DNA of 8,687 bases, from positions 1-8,687 of the forward strand of contig JALGWB010000070.1 of NCBI GenBank assembly GCA_025774405.1, read 5' to 3'. Positions 1 through 7,264 of this stretch are shown piece by piece (positions within the stretch are counted from its first letter, which is position 1; each line of letters opens with the position of its first letter). The position numbers were made by a program, and so were the translations under genes. The notes below the pieces were generated by a model that saw nothing but the letters and a program-made list of their open reading frames with translations, was not told the origin of the DNA and did no database searches. This DNA comes from a bacterium. Lineage in GTDB: Bacteria > Arandabacterota > Arandabacteria > Arandabacterales > Arandabacteraceae.

Positions 1-2
1 AG

Positions 3-161
3 GTGCTCCGTCAGGAGGTCGTGGAGCATAAAGGACATCGCATGCACCGCTTCGGGGTCCGTTTCCTTTCAACCGGTGAAGAGGCAGTTCTATACGTCAA
101 CCTCGACCTTGCTCCTCCGAACATGAAGGTGGATCCGGAGCAAAGAGGCCAGCAGGAGTGA
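3..161 (+). CDS. 3' end of an unidentified gene, possibly PilZ-type domain (partial)
   Basis: An open frame enters from the left edge and stops at TGA 159-161, giving about 52 C-terminal residues. Third codon positions are rich in G and C (GTG, CTC, GTC, CGC, TTC, GTC), as expected of coding sequence. The peptide contains HRFGVRFLSTGEE, which resembles the closing strand of PilZ (cyclic-di-GMP binding) domains, where a G-V-x-F-x motif follows a charged hairpin. That resemblance is loose and the RxxxR and D/NxSxxG ligand motifs would lie outside the window, so the family is a guess. The tail after the motif is hydrophilic and ends in GQQE. It converges with the minus-strand gene ending at 236. 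No start codon is visible because the gene is truncated by the window. Confidence 0.45.
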   Translation: MLRQEVVEHKGHRMHRFGVRFLSTGEEAVLYVNLDLAPPNMKVDPEQRGQQE

Positions 162-177
162 AGCCTTCGCCAGCAAG

Positions 178-212
178 TCCTGATTTCCTCAATTGAAGTG
201 AGGACTCCAGGA
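178..212. terminator. Imperfect stem-loop between convergent genes
   Basis: The inner stem TCCTCA (186-191) pairs with TGAGGA (199-204) around a 7-base loop. An outer stem TCCTG (178-182) pairs with CAGGA (208-212) across a small internal loop. It lies between two convergent genes, where a bidirectional transcription stop would be expected. There is no T-run on either side, so it is not a classical intrinsic terminator and may have no function. Confidence 0.25.
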
Positions 213-235
213 GCCACGTTTGAATTCTGGGACCT

Positions 236-1363
236 TCAGAGGTAGCTGAACCCAGCCAGAGTTGCGATATTGTAGCGCAGATCCTCTATTTTGAGATTAT
301 ACCAGGTGAACTTACCTTCGTCGAATTGCCACGAGACCTGAGCTTCAATAGGTACTCTTGCTCCTCCAACCTTTGCATATTGACCAACATCAACAATCCA
401 CTTCTTCAATGTGAACTCACCACGATGGTGGAAATAGCGGTCCGCAGTGAAGGTTACAACTTCACCACGCTCGTTGAATGTGAAGATACCAGATGCACTG
501 ATTCCACCATAGGTGATGGTGGCTATTGCCGAAGTCGAATCTATCTGCTTCCAGGTGATGTAGGACCTAAGCGCTGCCGTGGGATACCAGACCATCTCAC
601 CAAGAAATCGCACTAAGGATGCCTGATCGATCTCCTCACCACCTGCATCAGCGACCGGAATGAAGGAGAATAATCTTATTACCATATTGCCTCGGCCGTC
701 TTGAAACTTGTCTCTCCCTCTGAACCAGACAAATGGAAATGAACGGACCCTTGCATTCCAGATGAAACCTGGATGTTGAGTACGCACGAATTGAACGGCT
801 TTGACTGACATCCATCTTCCACCAGGCTCAAGCCGTAGGCGTCCCGTCTGCCGGACATAGACATTCGTGATTTTGGGTTGACCAACCACATGGGAGGCTC
901 TCAACCACTTTTGGACTACCTCCGGCAGCCGATCGATCATGTCATATGTCACAACCTTTTCTTCCATGCCTATAGTCGCCCTGATAAGGTCTTCAACCTC
1001 GCGTTCGACATTGAGGCCGAGCCTGTGGTCAGCTCGAGCCAATAGAGCCAGGATGAGAATCATTACATTTGCAAGCGTACCCCATTTGGCATCGCCCCAC
1101 CTGAGGGCTATGAGAACCTGTGAAAGCACAACGGCTGGGATGGCAACACTCCACCAGGCTCGTCCCCTTACAAAAATCGCAGACGTGACAAAAAGCGCGC
1201 ATGCCACAAGCCAGAATAGACCCAGTACCCTCGAGACCATCACGCCAGGTATGAAACGTTGGATTATCTGATTAGTTGAGACTCCACGCCAATATTTGAA
1301 GAAACCCACACAGTGGATCAAACCATGAACCGACAGCAACAGTGAAATCAGGTATCGTGTCAT
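236..1363 (-). CDS. DUF6544-family membrane protein
   Basis: This is a 375-residue protein of unknown biochemical function. The N-terminal third has four predicted membrane segments, at about residues 4-22, 44-64, 70-87 and 95-109. The rest (about 146-375) is a soluble domain with motifs I associate with DUF6544 (formerly grouped with DUF6920) proteins: LPEVVQKWL (146-154), HPGFIWNAR (197-205), RGRDKFQDGRG (215-225), then an EEIDQASLVRFLGE block (243-256) followed by VWYPTA. In this family the soluble part is thought to form a beta-rich fold; no catalytic role is established. Length and domain order look complete. The ATG at 1361-1363 is chosen because it begins a good first membrane helix (MTRYLISLLL); its ribosome site is weak (GGGA close by, GGAG about 14 bases away). 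The gene has its own promoter-like sequence at 1495-1523, so it is probably transcribed separately from the peptidase gene upstream. Confidence 0.85.
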   Translation of the reverse strand: MTRYLISLLLSVHGLIHCVGFFKYWRGVSTNQIIQRFIPGVMVSRVLGLFWLVACALFVTSAIFVRGRAWWSVAIPAVVLSQVLIALRWGDAKWGTLANVMILILALLARADHRLGLNVEREVEDLIRATIGMEEKVVTYDMIDRLPEVVQKWLRASHVVGQPKITNVYVRQTGRLRLEPGGRWMSVKAVQFVRTQHPGFIWNARVRSFPFVWFRGRDKFQDGRGNMVIRLFSFIPVADAGGEEIDQASLVRFLGEMVWYPTAALRSYITWKQIDSTSAIATITYGGISASGIFTFNERGEVVTFTADRYFHHRGEFTLKKWIVDVGQYAKVGGARVPIEAQVSWQFDEGKFTWYNLKIEDLRYNIATLAGFSYL

Positions 1364-1494
1364 CAGAATCCCGTCATCTCCGCCCCCTCAGGCCGAGAGA
1401 GTTGAACAGTCTCCGGTGCGTTCCAGTTTACCCAATAGAACCCGGCCCTCGAGGAAGCAGTACAAAGCGTTTCCGGTTTCAAAGCGCAGATGTA

Positions 1495-1523
1495 ATCATA
1501 GGAACAAGCTTGAGCCCTGTCAA
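1495..1523 (-). promoter_or_regulatory. Sigma70-like promoter for the DUF6544 gene
   Basis: Read on the minus strand there is a perfect -35 box TTGACA (1518-1523), a 17-base spacer (1501-1517), and a -10 box TATGAT (1495-1500, one mismatch to TATAAT). Transcription would start near 1488 and leave a leader of about 125 bases before the ATG at 1363. Box quality and exact spacing make it convincing for a housekeeping sigma factor. The rest of the 212-base gap (1364-1575) shows nothing else I can name. Confidence 0.55.
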
Positions 1524-1575
1524 CCAAATCGAAAGGTACTTCTACGAAAGCTACTTCTGACTGAAGTTGGGGTCG

Positions 1576-3876
1576 CTATCTTACAAGGACAATTTTAGCA
1601 GTTGCCCTGCGGCCACCGGCCTCAAGGTCTATAAAGTAAATACCAGGACTTATGTTTGTACGCTCGGATGCGTCAACTTCCCAGCTTATAAGGTGATTGC
1701 CTGGTTCGCATCGGCCATCAAGCAAAGTTGTAACCAGCCGCCCCTTCACGTCATATATTCGGATCCTGACATGCGTTAAGAGTGATGTCCAGAGCCTGAT
1801 TGTAGTTGTTGCTACAAAGGGGTTAGGTGTTATCCCGGTCACTACAATCTCAGGCTGTTGTCCTCTAGCCGCGACCACACCCGCTGCCGGACCTAGAATT
1901 GTAACCGATGGATCACCATAAAAGTTATAATTGTAGAGATTCATGTACTCGTAATAGTGATTCCAACCATAGTTGGTTGTGCTAAAGAACTTAGCATCAT
2001 ATGCGGCCCACCCAAGTTCCTCCTGTTGAGTTATCATGTATCGGTTGAATTCATAACAATAGGATTCAACACCACCAGGATTTTCCTTCCAGTCTCCCGC
2101 AACTGCTGCTGGTCTTGTCGAGCAGAAAATACCAGCAGCCGCACCCCATCCAGGAAGGGTTAGAAGATCAATGCCAATGTTGCCGTAGGAGTTTGGCTCT
2201 GGCCAGCCCACATCGCAGGAGATCGCAAAGACTATCGAAGGATGATCATCATCAAGATTGGAACTCGAAACATGAATGAATGGGATGCTGTAAAACCCAT
2301 CGGAACCATCGCTTTCAGGCACACTATCACCATCATCCCATAGCCAGACTGTTCGATAGGCCCCATCTGGCCAGCCGTGACCTGACCAGTTCACAATTGC
2401 ATATTCACCCGTGCGCCAGGCTGAGTTGAAGGCTTCCTCTGTCAACGGAGACCACGGATAGCTCGAATGAACGATGCCTTCCTGTTCACTGAAATGGGTT
2501 ATTGACCAGCCATTCATGATTCCTCGTTCAATTGAGTCAATGCAAGTGGCCCCATCTTTGAACTCATAATCGCTGTAATTCTGATGTTCAAAGAAAAGAA
2601 TCGCAGCAGCATGGAGTGCAGCCTTCTTCCACGGACCCGATGCTTCCTCAAACCCGACTATCTTATCAAGAGCATACCTTATTCTGGTTGTATCACTCAC
2701 AGGAATTCGCCCAACTGCAACCTCAGCAAGAAAGTCAGGATCATCCTCTCCATATTCACCAATGTAACCATCGCCGTCGGAATCCCAAGAAATGCTATCG
2801 GGATATGACAGGTCTGCGTAGTAATAGTCAGTTGGAGTCCCTGGGGCAACAAGCCCTGGATCGGTTGGATCGTAAACATGGTTCTCCGGATCCGGATAGG
2901 CAATCGGCATGGGGACAGTTGCATAGTCGCCGACTAGGAGCACATACTGGATACCCCAGGTCAAATAATGGGATCTCAGGAAGTTGCGAATTTTGGCTGC
3001 AAGGCTACTTCCGGGTTGATTTGCGATTTCAGGATCAGTGGTATAGACCGTTCGAACACTATGCCCCAATGAGGTCTTCCACGAGACAAAACTTGAGGAA
3101 CCGATTGCTCCATCAAGCTCGGGAGTCGTAATGATGACGTAATCGTAGGTTGACGTCAATTGCTGTTCACTGCGTGAGTCATATAGATCTTGAATCTGAC
3201 CATAGTTTTCAAACAGAGACGACGCTCTTGCCCGCGTCATGGGATCAGGAGCAGGCAGCGGTGCAATCGCTCCATCCGAGAGCGGTTCGTATATCACTCT
3301 GACAGTGGCTCTGGCATGATAGATGAGACGCCCTGACTCCGGATAGTAGGTGAACGGGCAGAAGGCTATCGTCGCATAGGAGTAGTTGCGAAAGGTGCCG
3401 CGAGCAGAAAGCCAGACCGGACTTGATGGAAAAGGCTCGTCGCTCGAATAAATAGCATCATGATTAGCGTGCCACTCCTCTTTGAGCCGCTTCAAACTTG
3501 CGCTGAGGGCAGCACCCTCAACAAGCGGGATTGGATACGGTGCCGGCTCGATCTGATATGTGCCACTAAGTTCTTCGCTTTCGATTTGTGTAAGGTCGAC
3601 CGACCGTGCAATTGTACCTGGTGGAAGTGCAACGATAAAGCGCTTCACGGGCAGATTGGGCTTTCCGGGACAGCCAAGATAACCAGCATCTTCAATCACA
3701 AGCCTCACTCCACCATCGACAGGAAGCACCTCATAAGATGGCACATCGAGACTGATGAGGAGTTCGCCGGGATTCATAGTCTGCTGTGTCGGCGAGGCAA
3801 AGCTATTCCCATACAGAACCAGGCCGAAGCCAACGCCGAGGATGAAAGCAGGCAGCATAGATTCCATCGTTTTCAT
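1576..3876 (-). CDS. Secreted C25 (gingipain-like) cysteine peptidase with T9SS/FlgD-type C-terminal tail
   Basis: This 766-residue exported endopeptidase belongs to peptidase family C25. A signal peptide occupies residues 1 to about 27 (hydrophobic core FILGVGFGLVLYG, then NSFA). Residues 35-215 resemble the C25 propeptide region. The catalytic domain runs from about 243 to 662: YDYVIITTPEL (244-254), YVLLVGDY (311-318), an acidic DSDGDG loop (365-370) that may bind calcium, VGRIPV (388-393), catalytic His500 in SGHG, catalytic Cys554 in AISCDVG, and the closing YGDPS (653-657). Residues 675-766 form a beta-sandwich tail (TPNPF, VRIRIYDVKGRLV, PGIYFIDL, ending KIVLVR) like the T9SS type A sorting or FlgD-Ig domains that direct export and surface anchoring. 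The ATG at 3874-3876 follows an AGGAG 10 bases upstream. AT-rich sequence at 3921-3936 could be a -10 region, but I see no good -35. Substrate preference (Arg or Lys) cannot be read from the sequence. Confidence 0.88.
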   Translation of the reverse strand: MKTMESMLPAFILGVGFGLVLYGNSFASPTQQTMNPGELLISLDVPSYEVLPVDGGVRLVIEDAGYLGCPGKPNLPVKRFIVALPPGTIARSVDLTQIESEELSGTYQIEPAPYPIPLVEGAALSASLKRLKEEWHANHDAIYSSDEPFPSSPVWLSARGTFRNYSYATIAFCPFTYYPESGRLIYHARATVRVIYEPLSDGAIAPLPAPDPMTRARASSLFENYGQIQDLYDSRSEQQLTSTYDYVIITTPELDGAIGSSSFVSWKTSLGHSVRTVYTTDPEIANQPGSSLAAKIRNFLRSHYLTWGIQYVLLVGDYATVPMPIAYPDPENHVYDPTDPGLVAPGTPTDYYYADLSYPDSISWDSDGDGYIGEYGEDDPDFLAEVAVGRIPVSDTTRIRYALDKIVGFEEASGPWKKAALHAAAILFFEHQNYSDYEFKDGATCIDSIERGIMNGWSITHFSEQEGIVHSSYPWSPLTEEAFNSAWRTGEYAIVNWSGHGWPDGAYRTVWLWDDGDSVPESDGSDGFYSIPFIHVSSSNLDDDHPSIVFAISCDVGWPEPNSYGNIGIDLLTLPGWGAAAGIFCSTRPAAVAGDWKENPGGVESYCYEFNRYMITQQEELGWAAYDAKFFSTTNYGWNHYYEYMNLYNYNFYGDPSVTILGPAAGVVAARGQQPEIVVTGITPNPFVATTTIRLWTSLLTHVRIRIYDVKGRLVTTLLDGRCEPGNHLISWEVDASERTNISPGIYFIDLEAGGRRATAKIVLVR

Positions 3877-3964
3877 GACAATCGATCTCCTCTTGGTTGC
3901 CTATGATGAACTGTCTCTCTTATATCTTATATGATAGCACAGATCGCGGAGCTAATAGAGTAGA

Positions 3965-6595
3965 TTATTGGATTTGATGTACCTGGTGTCCCCGGGTGCG
4001 ACCACCAGCAAGGAGAAGCGAATTGAGAAGGATTCTGTAAGTCGAGTAAGTCTGTGCACGGTGGACTGGATCAAAGCCTGCAAGGATTATGTCACCTTTA
4101 TCATATGTGATATGCACTACAGCTGCCTTGCCCTTGATACGATCCTCCCCTTGAAGCCAACCGCTCAGAAGAAGGTCTTCGTCTGGAAACCGCGCAACCA
4201 CCCTTCGATTGAACTTGCCAAATGGAATGCGCGTTGAGAAGACCTTGCTGTAGAAGAAAAAGCACGGTGTCACCGGTTTCATCCCGTAACAGATTGGGCT
4301 TAAGGGATCGATCTCGAGCCGGAGAATTGCACCCGGGCAGTTGAAATCCCCTCCATCTGAATCCTTAAGCAAATCCTTTGCGGGCAGTTTGAACTCTTCG
4401 ATCAGAAGATCGCAGGTGGGCCCGATGGCGATGATAGTGCCACCTGATGTGACAAACTCCCTGAGTGCCTTTACACCTTCATCCCCGATTCCACCTTCAT
4501 ACGGCGGTGGCGGTGGTTCGTAGAATTCGGCCCATCTGCCTGAAGGCTTACCCTGCTTTATGAGCGAGGGCTGGATCGATGGCAGGATGATGGCATCGAA
4601 TCGGTTAAGCACACTGGCTCGTTTCATATCCTCATTATGAAGTATCTCATACCGATAACCGAAATCGTCGAGTACGTAACGCAGCCAGCCTTCCGGCTCA
4701 CGGGGAAAATAGGCTTGATAGACACCAATCCTGGCTCGCTTTAGATCCTCAACACAACTGGGTTTTGAATTGAGCACTTTGAAGTCAAGACCGAGACTTT
4801 CAGCAAGATGCCTGACCAATGCTCTTTGCCTCGCTGCGTGCTGACCCAGATCGACTATGATTGTGCCCGGCAAGAGGGTGTCAGACAACGTCTTGAGCGA
4901 ATCCGTGAGAGTGGAAACTCTAAGACTGTGGTCGAACGCACGATTGACAAAGATGTAACTTGAAAGGGTTGTCCTATCAACTGCGAGGAATCTACCTTCA
5001 TCCGGGACGATGGACTGCGGGTAGCCAATGGTGATGCAACGCTCTGTGCGGGCGTTGAACGGCTTCCGGATCTCATCTGCTCGAACGTCCATCTTTAGCG
5101 GGAGAGTCCAGGTGGTGGCATCGTAAGGCTCAAGTGGTGATGCTTCAGGCAAAAGTTTTATCAATGGATAACGATGGCACTCGAGCATATCCTTGACATA
5201 GGAACGATAAGGCTGAGAGAGATAGATGATATAGGTACTTTCGGGATAGGTGCGTTCGTCAGCAGTGAAGGACCCAACCGCAAGATCTATCTCAACACCA
5301 CCGAGCATCAGCCTTTCGAGCATGCGGCAAGTGGTAAATCGATCACTGCCAGGAGGAATGAGGTAGGCGAAGGGAGGCTCTTCCTTGCCTCTGTCAACAC
5401 CATCTCTACACATTCGGTAGAAGTTGAGCAGCATCTCTTTCCTGTGTTTTGAGGCTGCCTCGAGTGCGCCTACAAGTGAAGCCTCCTCATAGTCCATAAT
5501 GTCGCCTAGGTGCCACCAGCCACCATCCCAGGGATCCGGAAAGTTGGTTAGACGCGTATATTGGGGGAAGCCTGTACCACCGGCACCCAGCTCGGATGGA
5601 TCGACATAGACTGGGGAGGCTATCCGCACGGTCGCTGCCTCGGTGAGAAGGCTCACAACATTGTGCCACAGGGGGGTCATCACGGATGCCCCTTCCCACC
5701 AGGCGGGAAAGAGGGCATTACTCAGGATACCTTTGAGACCTTCTTCCTGCATGTTGAGCCTTATCTCAGCACCCACAACTTCTATCTGGCGCCAGACGAG
5801 CGGGTGGATGTTGGGATTGACAGGGTCGCTATATGGCGGCACAAAGAATCGCGCACCTGTCATCCACATCTCGTGATGGTCGAGAATGATCTGGGGAAGC
5901 CATGTGTCATACATTACCTTTGAGACGAGGCGTGTTTCAGCAAGATTGAACATGTACCAGTCACGGTTGTTGTCATGTCCTGCATAGGGATGGTAGAGCC
6001 AGGGCATCCAGCAGCCGTCATGTTCGGTGCCTTTCCACTTCTCATACCAGTCGCAGATCATCTGATGACCATCGGGATTGACACAGGGGATGAGTAAAAG
6101 GATAACGTCATCAAGATATCGGGTGACTGCACTATCTCCGGATGCGATCCTATAAGCAAGTCTAAGTGCCATTTGAGTCGATGCAGCTTCATCTGAGTGA
6201 ATAGCACACATATCCAGCAGGATGACTTTGCCTTGAGATGCATACCGCTCTGCCTCCGATAGGCTGATCCTGGCATCTCTCAGCTTGCGAGCGATCGATC
6301 TGTGAGTCTGGATCTCAGCGGCTACCTCTGGTGACGTTGCAATTGCCATGATGAGCTCATTGCCGAGAGTTGACTTACCAATGGTGACAACATCAATCCA
6401 ATCCGAAACCGAATCAAGATAGGCAAAGTACGCCACCATCTCTGCATAGTCAGCGAGAACTCCATCAGCGCCTATGGGCTTTCCAAGATAGTCTTCAGGG
6501 GGAAGTACTTGAGCCGAACCTATCCCGCACAGAACCAATACTGCCACCACAAACCCCCATCGCACCATTTTGGGGTCGGAGCCAAAAACGTGCAT
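3965..6595 (-). CDS. Secreted M14-family zinc carboxypeptidase with long C-terminal region
   Basis: From the ATG at 6593-6595 this is 876 residues. Residues 10-28 (MVRWGFVVAVLVLCGIGSA) form a signal peptide cut before QVLPP. The M14 catalytic domain spans about 35-330. It shows zinc ligands His133 and Glu136 (IHSDE), NPDG at 173-176, the substrate-binding Asn210-Arg211 (HDNNRDW), the third zinc ligand His240 or His241 (LDHHE), and the general-base Glu319 (LLTEAA). All key residues are present, so it should be active, removing C-terminal residues or cleaving small peptides or peptidoglycan-type substrates. About 500 further residues follow. Residues 622-734 (RIGVYQAYF to GGTIIAIGPT) look like a class I glutamine amidotransferase-type Rossmann fold without evident catalysis. 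The ATG at 6595 is chosen for its AGGAGG at 5 bases. Alternatives are ATG 6568 (start of the signal peptide proper, no ribosome site) and TTG 6724, which would add 43 residues and bury the signal peptide. It lies 88 bases upstream of the C25 gene. Confidence 0.85.
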   Translation of the reverse strand: MHVFGSDPKMVRWGFVVAVLVLCGIGSAQVLPPEDYLGKPIGADGVLADYAEMVAYFAYLDSVSDWIDVVTIGKSTLGNELIMAIATSPEVAAEIQTHRSIARKLRDARISLSEAERYASQGKVILLDMCAIHSDEAASTQMALRLAYRIASGDSAVTRYLDDVILLLIPCVNPDGHQMICDWYEKWKGTEHDGCWMPWLYHPYAGHDNNRDWYMFNLAETRLVSKVMYDTWLPQIILDHHEMWMTGARFFVPPYSDPVNPNIHPLVWRQIEVVGAEIRLNMQEEGLKGILSNALFPAWWEGASVMTPLWHNVVSLLTEAATVRIASPVYVDPSELGAGGTGFPQYTRLTNFPDPWDGGWWHLGDIMDYEEASLVGALEAASKHRKEMLLNFYRMCRDGVDRGKEEPPFAYLIPPGSDRFTTCRMLERLMLGGVEIDLAVGSFTADERTYPESTYIIYLSQPYRSYVKDMLECHRYPLIKLLPEASPLEPYDATTWTLPLKMDVRADEIRKPFNARTERCITIGYPQSIVPDEGRFLAVDRTTLSSYIFVNRAFDHSLRVSTLTDSLKTLSDTLLPGTIIVDLGQHAARQRALVRHLAESLGLDFKVLNSKPSCVEDLKRARIGVYQAYFPREPEGWLRYVLDDFGYRYEILHNEDMKRASVLNRFDAIILPSIQPSLIKQGKPSGRWAEFYEPPPPPYEGGIGDEGVKALREFVTSGGTIIAIGPTCDLLIEEFKLPAKDLLKDSDGGDFNCPGAILRLEIDPLSPICYGMKPVTPCFFFYSKVFSTRIPFGKFNRRVVARFPDEDLLLSGWLQGEDRIKGKAAVVHITYDKGDIILAGFDPVHRAQTYSTYRILLNSLLLAGGRTRGHQVHQIQ
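6572..6595 (+). repeat. Repeat copy 1, overlapping the start of the M14 gene
   Basis: This copy reads GGGGTCGGAGCCAAAA, then one variable base, then CGTGCAT, 24 bases in all. It matches the left arm of the palindrome at 7265-7288 at 23 of 24 positions. Read on the minus strand it starts with ATG and encodes M-H-V-F-G-S-D-P in frame with the M14 peptidase. It is thus part of that gene's coding sequence, placed between the ribosome binding site and the signal peptide. Confidence 0.85.
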
Positions 6596-6600
6596 CACAT

Positions 6601-6606
6601 CCTCCT
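6601..6606 (-). promoter_or_regulatory. Ribosome binding site deciding the M14 start
   Basis: On the minus strand AGGAGG lies 5 bases before the ATG at 6593-6595. It is 32 bases from the ATG at 6566-6568, too far to serve it as the sequence now stands. This site is the reason for preferring the 6595 start. It lies just outside the repeat copy at 6572-6595. Confidence 0.6.
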
Positions 6607-6665
6607 TTGCTTTGTCTACATCAACACTATGAACCATCCATCCCAGCCCTTCAACCCCCAATTTC

Positions 6666-6687
6666 GGGGTCGGAGCTAAAATCGTGC
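6666..6687 (+). repeat. Repeat copy 2
   Basis: This copy reads GGGGTCGGAGCTAAAA, then TCGTGC, in the same orientation as copy 1 and starting 94 bases further right. It has T where copy 1 has C at the twelfth base, the same base found in the right arm of the palindrome at 7297-7313. A short AACCCC (6653-6658) just before it could pair with its GGGG start. Confidence 0.85.
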
Positions 6688-6718
6688 CCAAGCCTATCTG
6701 TTGATTTTCCAACGAATT

Positions 6719-6744
6719 AGCCAACAGGAACCTCCTTCTTGGCT
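6719..6744. other. Inverted repeat around an alternative ribosome site and TTG start
   Basis: AGCCAA (6719-6724) and TTGGCT (6739-6744) are perfect inverted repeats separated by 14 bases. Read on the minus strand the loop holds AAGGAGG (6731-6737) and the 3' arm holds TTG (6722-6724), six bases after it and in frame with the M14 gene. The hairpin could hide this start in RNA, or the match could be chance. Confidence 0.3.
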
Positions 6745-6768
6745 CAGGGTTTCGTGTCTAATGCAGCT

Positions 6769-6784
6769 TCTTAGCTCCAACCGC
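6769..6784 (-). repeat. Degenerate inverted repeat arm
   Basis: TCTTAGCTCCAACCGC matches the inverted arm TTTTAGCTCCGACCCC at 13 of 16 positions. With copy 2 (6666-6687) it would frame a segment of about 119 bases; with copy 1, about 213 bases. It may be the decayed right end of an element whose centre carries no gene. The match is good but imperfect, so the assignment is tentative. Confidence 0.45.
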
Positions 6785-6875
6785 GCTTTCGTGCTTGCGA
6801 TTGAAGGTGATCGGTGGCCTAATGCAGAGGAGGAGTCCCAACCCGGTTTCAGTCTACACAGCAAAGGAGGGAGCT

Positions 6876-7241
6876 ATGCCAAGAGTAGTACACTTTGAGA
6901 TCCCGGCTGACGATCCTGACCGCGCAATCAGGTTCTATCAAGAGGTCTTCGGATGGACGGTCAAGAAGTGGGAGGCTCCCATCGACTACTGGTTGGTTAC
7001 TACAGGTCCCGAAGGTGAACCCGGAATAGATGGAGCGATAGCAAGGCGCACCGATGTTCCAGTCACGTGTAACACGATCGATGTTCCATCAGTTGATGAC
7101 TTCATTGCCAAGATTCTCAAGGCAGGTGGCCAGGTAAAGATGGAAAAGACAGCGGTCCCCGGAGTTGGATGGTTCGCCAACTGCGTTGACACTGAAGGCA
7201 ACCTGTTTTCAATCATGCAGGAGGCTCCAAACGCCAAGTAG
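6876..7241 (+). CDS. VOC-family (glyoxalase/dioxygenase fold) protein
   Basis: This 121-residue protein is one full vicinal-oxygen-chelate module of two beta-alpha-beta-beta-beta halves. The first half opens with VVHFEIPADDPDRAIRFYQ (4-22) and FGWTVKKW. The second starts near TCNTIDVPSVDDFIAKILKAGG (64-85), and the closing motif is VDTEGNLFSIMQ (104-115). His6 is at the usual first metal-ligand position. A complete His/Glu set as in true glyoxalase I is not evident, so the reaction is unknown; small stand-alone VOC proteins of this type are often annotated only as glyoxalase/bleomycin-resistance-like. The ATG at 6876 has AGGAGG at 6865-6870, five bases upstream, and starts exactly at the conserved first strand. 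An in-frame ATG at 6795 has no ribosome site. It is transcribed away from the M14 gene and converges with mscL. No signal peptide, so it is cytoplasmic. Confidence 0.85.
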   Translation: MPRVVHFEIPADDPDRAIRFYQEVFGWTVKKWEAPIDYWLVTTGPEGEPGIDGAIARRTDVPVTCNTIDVPSVDDFIAKILKAGGQVKMEKTAVPGVGWFANCVDTEGNLFSIMQEAPNAK

Positions 7242-7264
7242 CACGCATTACCAGCCCATCTCCT

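Larger units (their letters stand above)
6607..6875. other. Divergent intergenic region with repeats
   Basis: This region separates the divergent M14 and VOC genes. Besides repeat copy 2, the degenerate arm and the inverted repeat listed above, it contains AGAGGAGGAG at about 6826-6835, a ribosome-site-like run without a start codon at a suitable distance. A weak promoter candidate for the VOC gene is TTGCGA (6796-6801) with CCTAAT (four of six matches each), but I would not rely on it. No further gene is evident. Confidence 0.4.

Noticed and set aside
2616..3131. Plus-strand open frame of 171 codons
   Set aside because: It lies wholly inside the C25 gene on the other strand, has low-complexity, Gln/Arg-rich translation, and no ribosome site or recognisable domain.
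3460..3906. Plus-strand open frame of 148 codons
   Set aside because: It is antisense to the C25 propeptide and signal peptide, with Cys/His-rich composition typical of an antisense shadow frame.
3941..3959. Possible further repeat copy (CGGAGCTAA) between the two peptidase genes
   Set aside because: Only nine consecutive bases match and the GGGGT start is missing. A match this short is expected about once by chance in this much sequence.
6532..6568. Lipoprotein signal (LVLC) in the M14 signal peptide
   Set aside because: The residue just before Cys is Leu, not Gly, Ala or Ser, so it is not a good lipobox. A normal signal peptidase I site (GSA before Q) follows.
6758..6827. Direct repeat CTAATGCAG (6758-6766 and 6819-6827)
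   Set aside because: It is nine bases with no extended flanking similarity, and there is no third copy; probably chance.
6795..6875. Upstream start (ATG 6795) adding 27 residues to the VOC protein
   Set aside because: It has no ribosome site and the added residues have no family match, while ATG 6876 has AGGAGG at five bases and starts at the conserved first strand.
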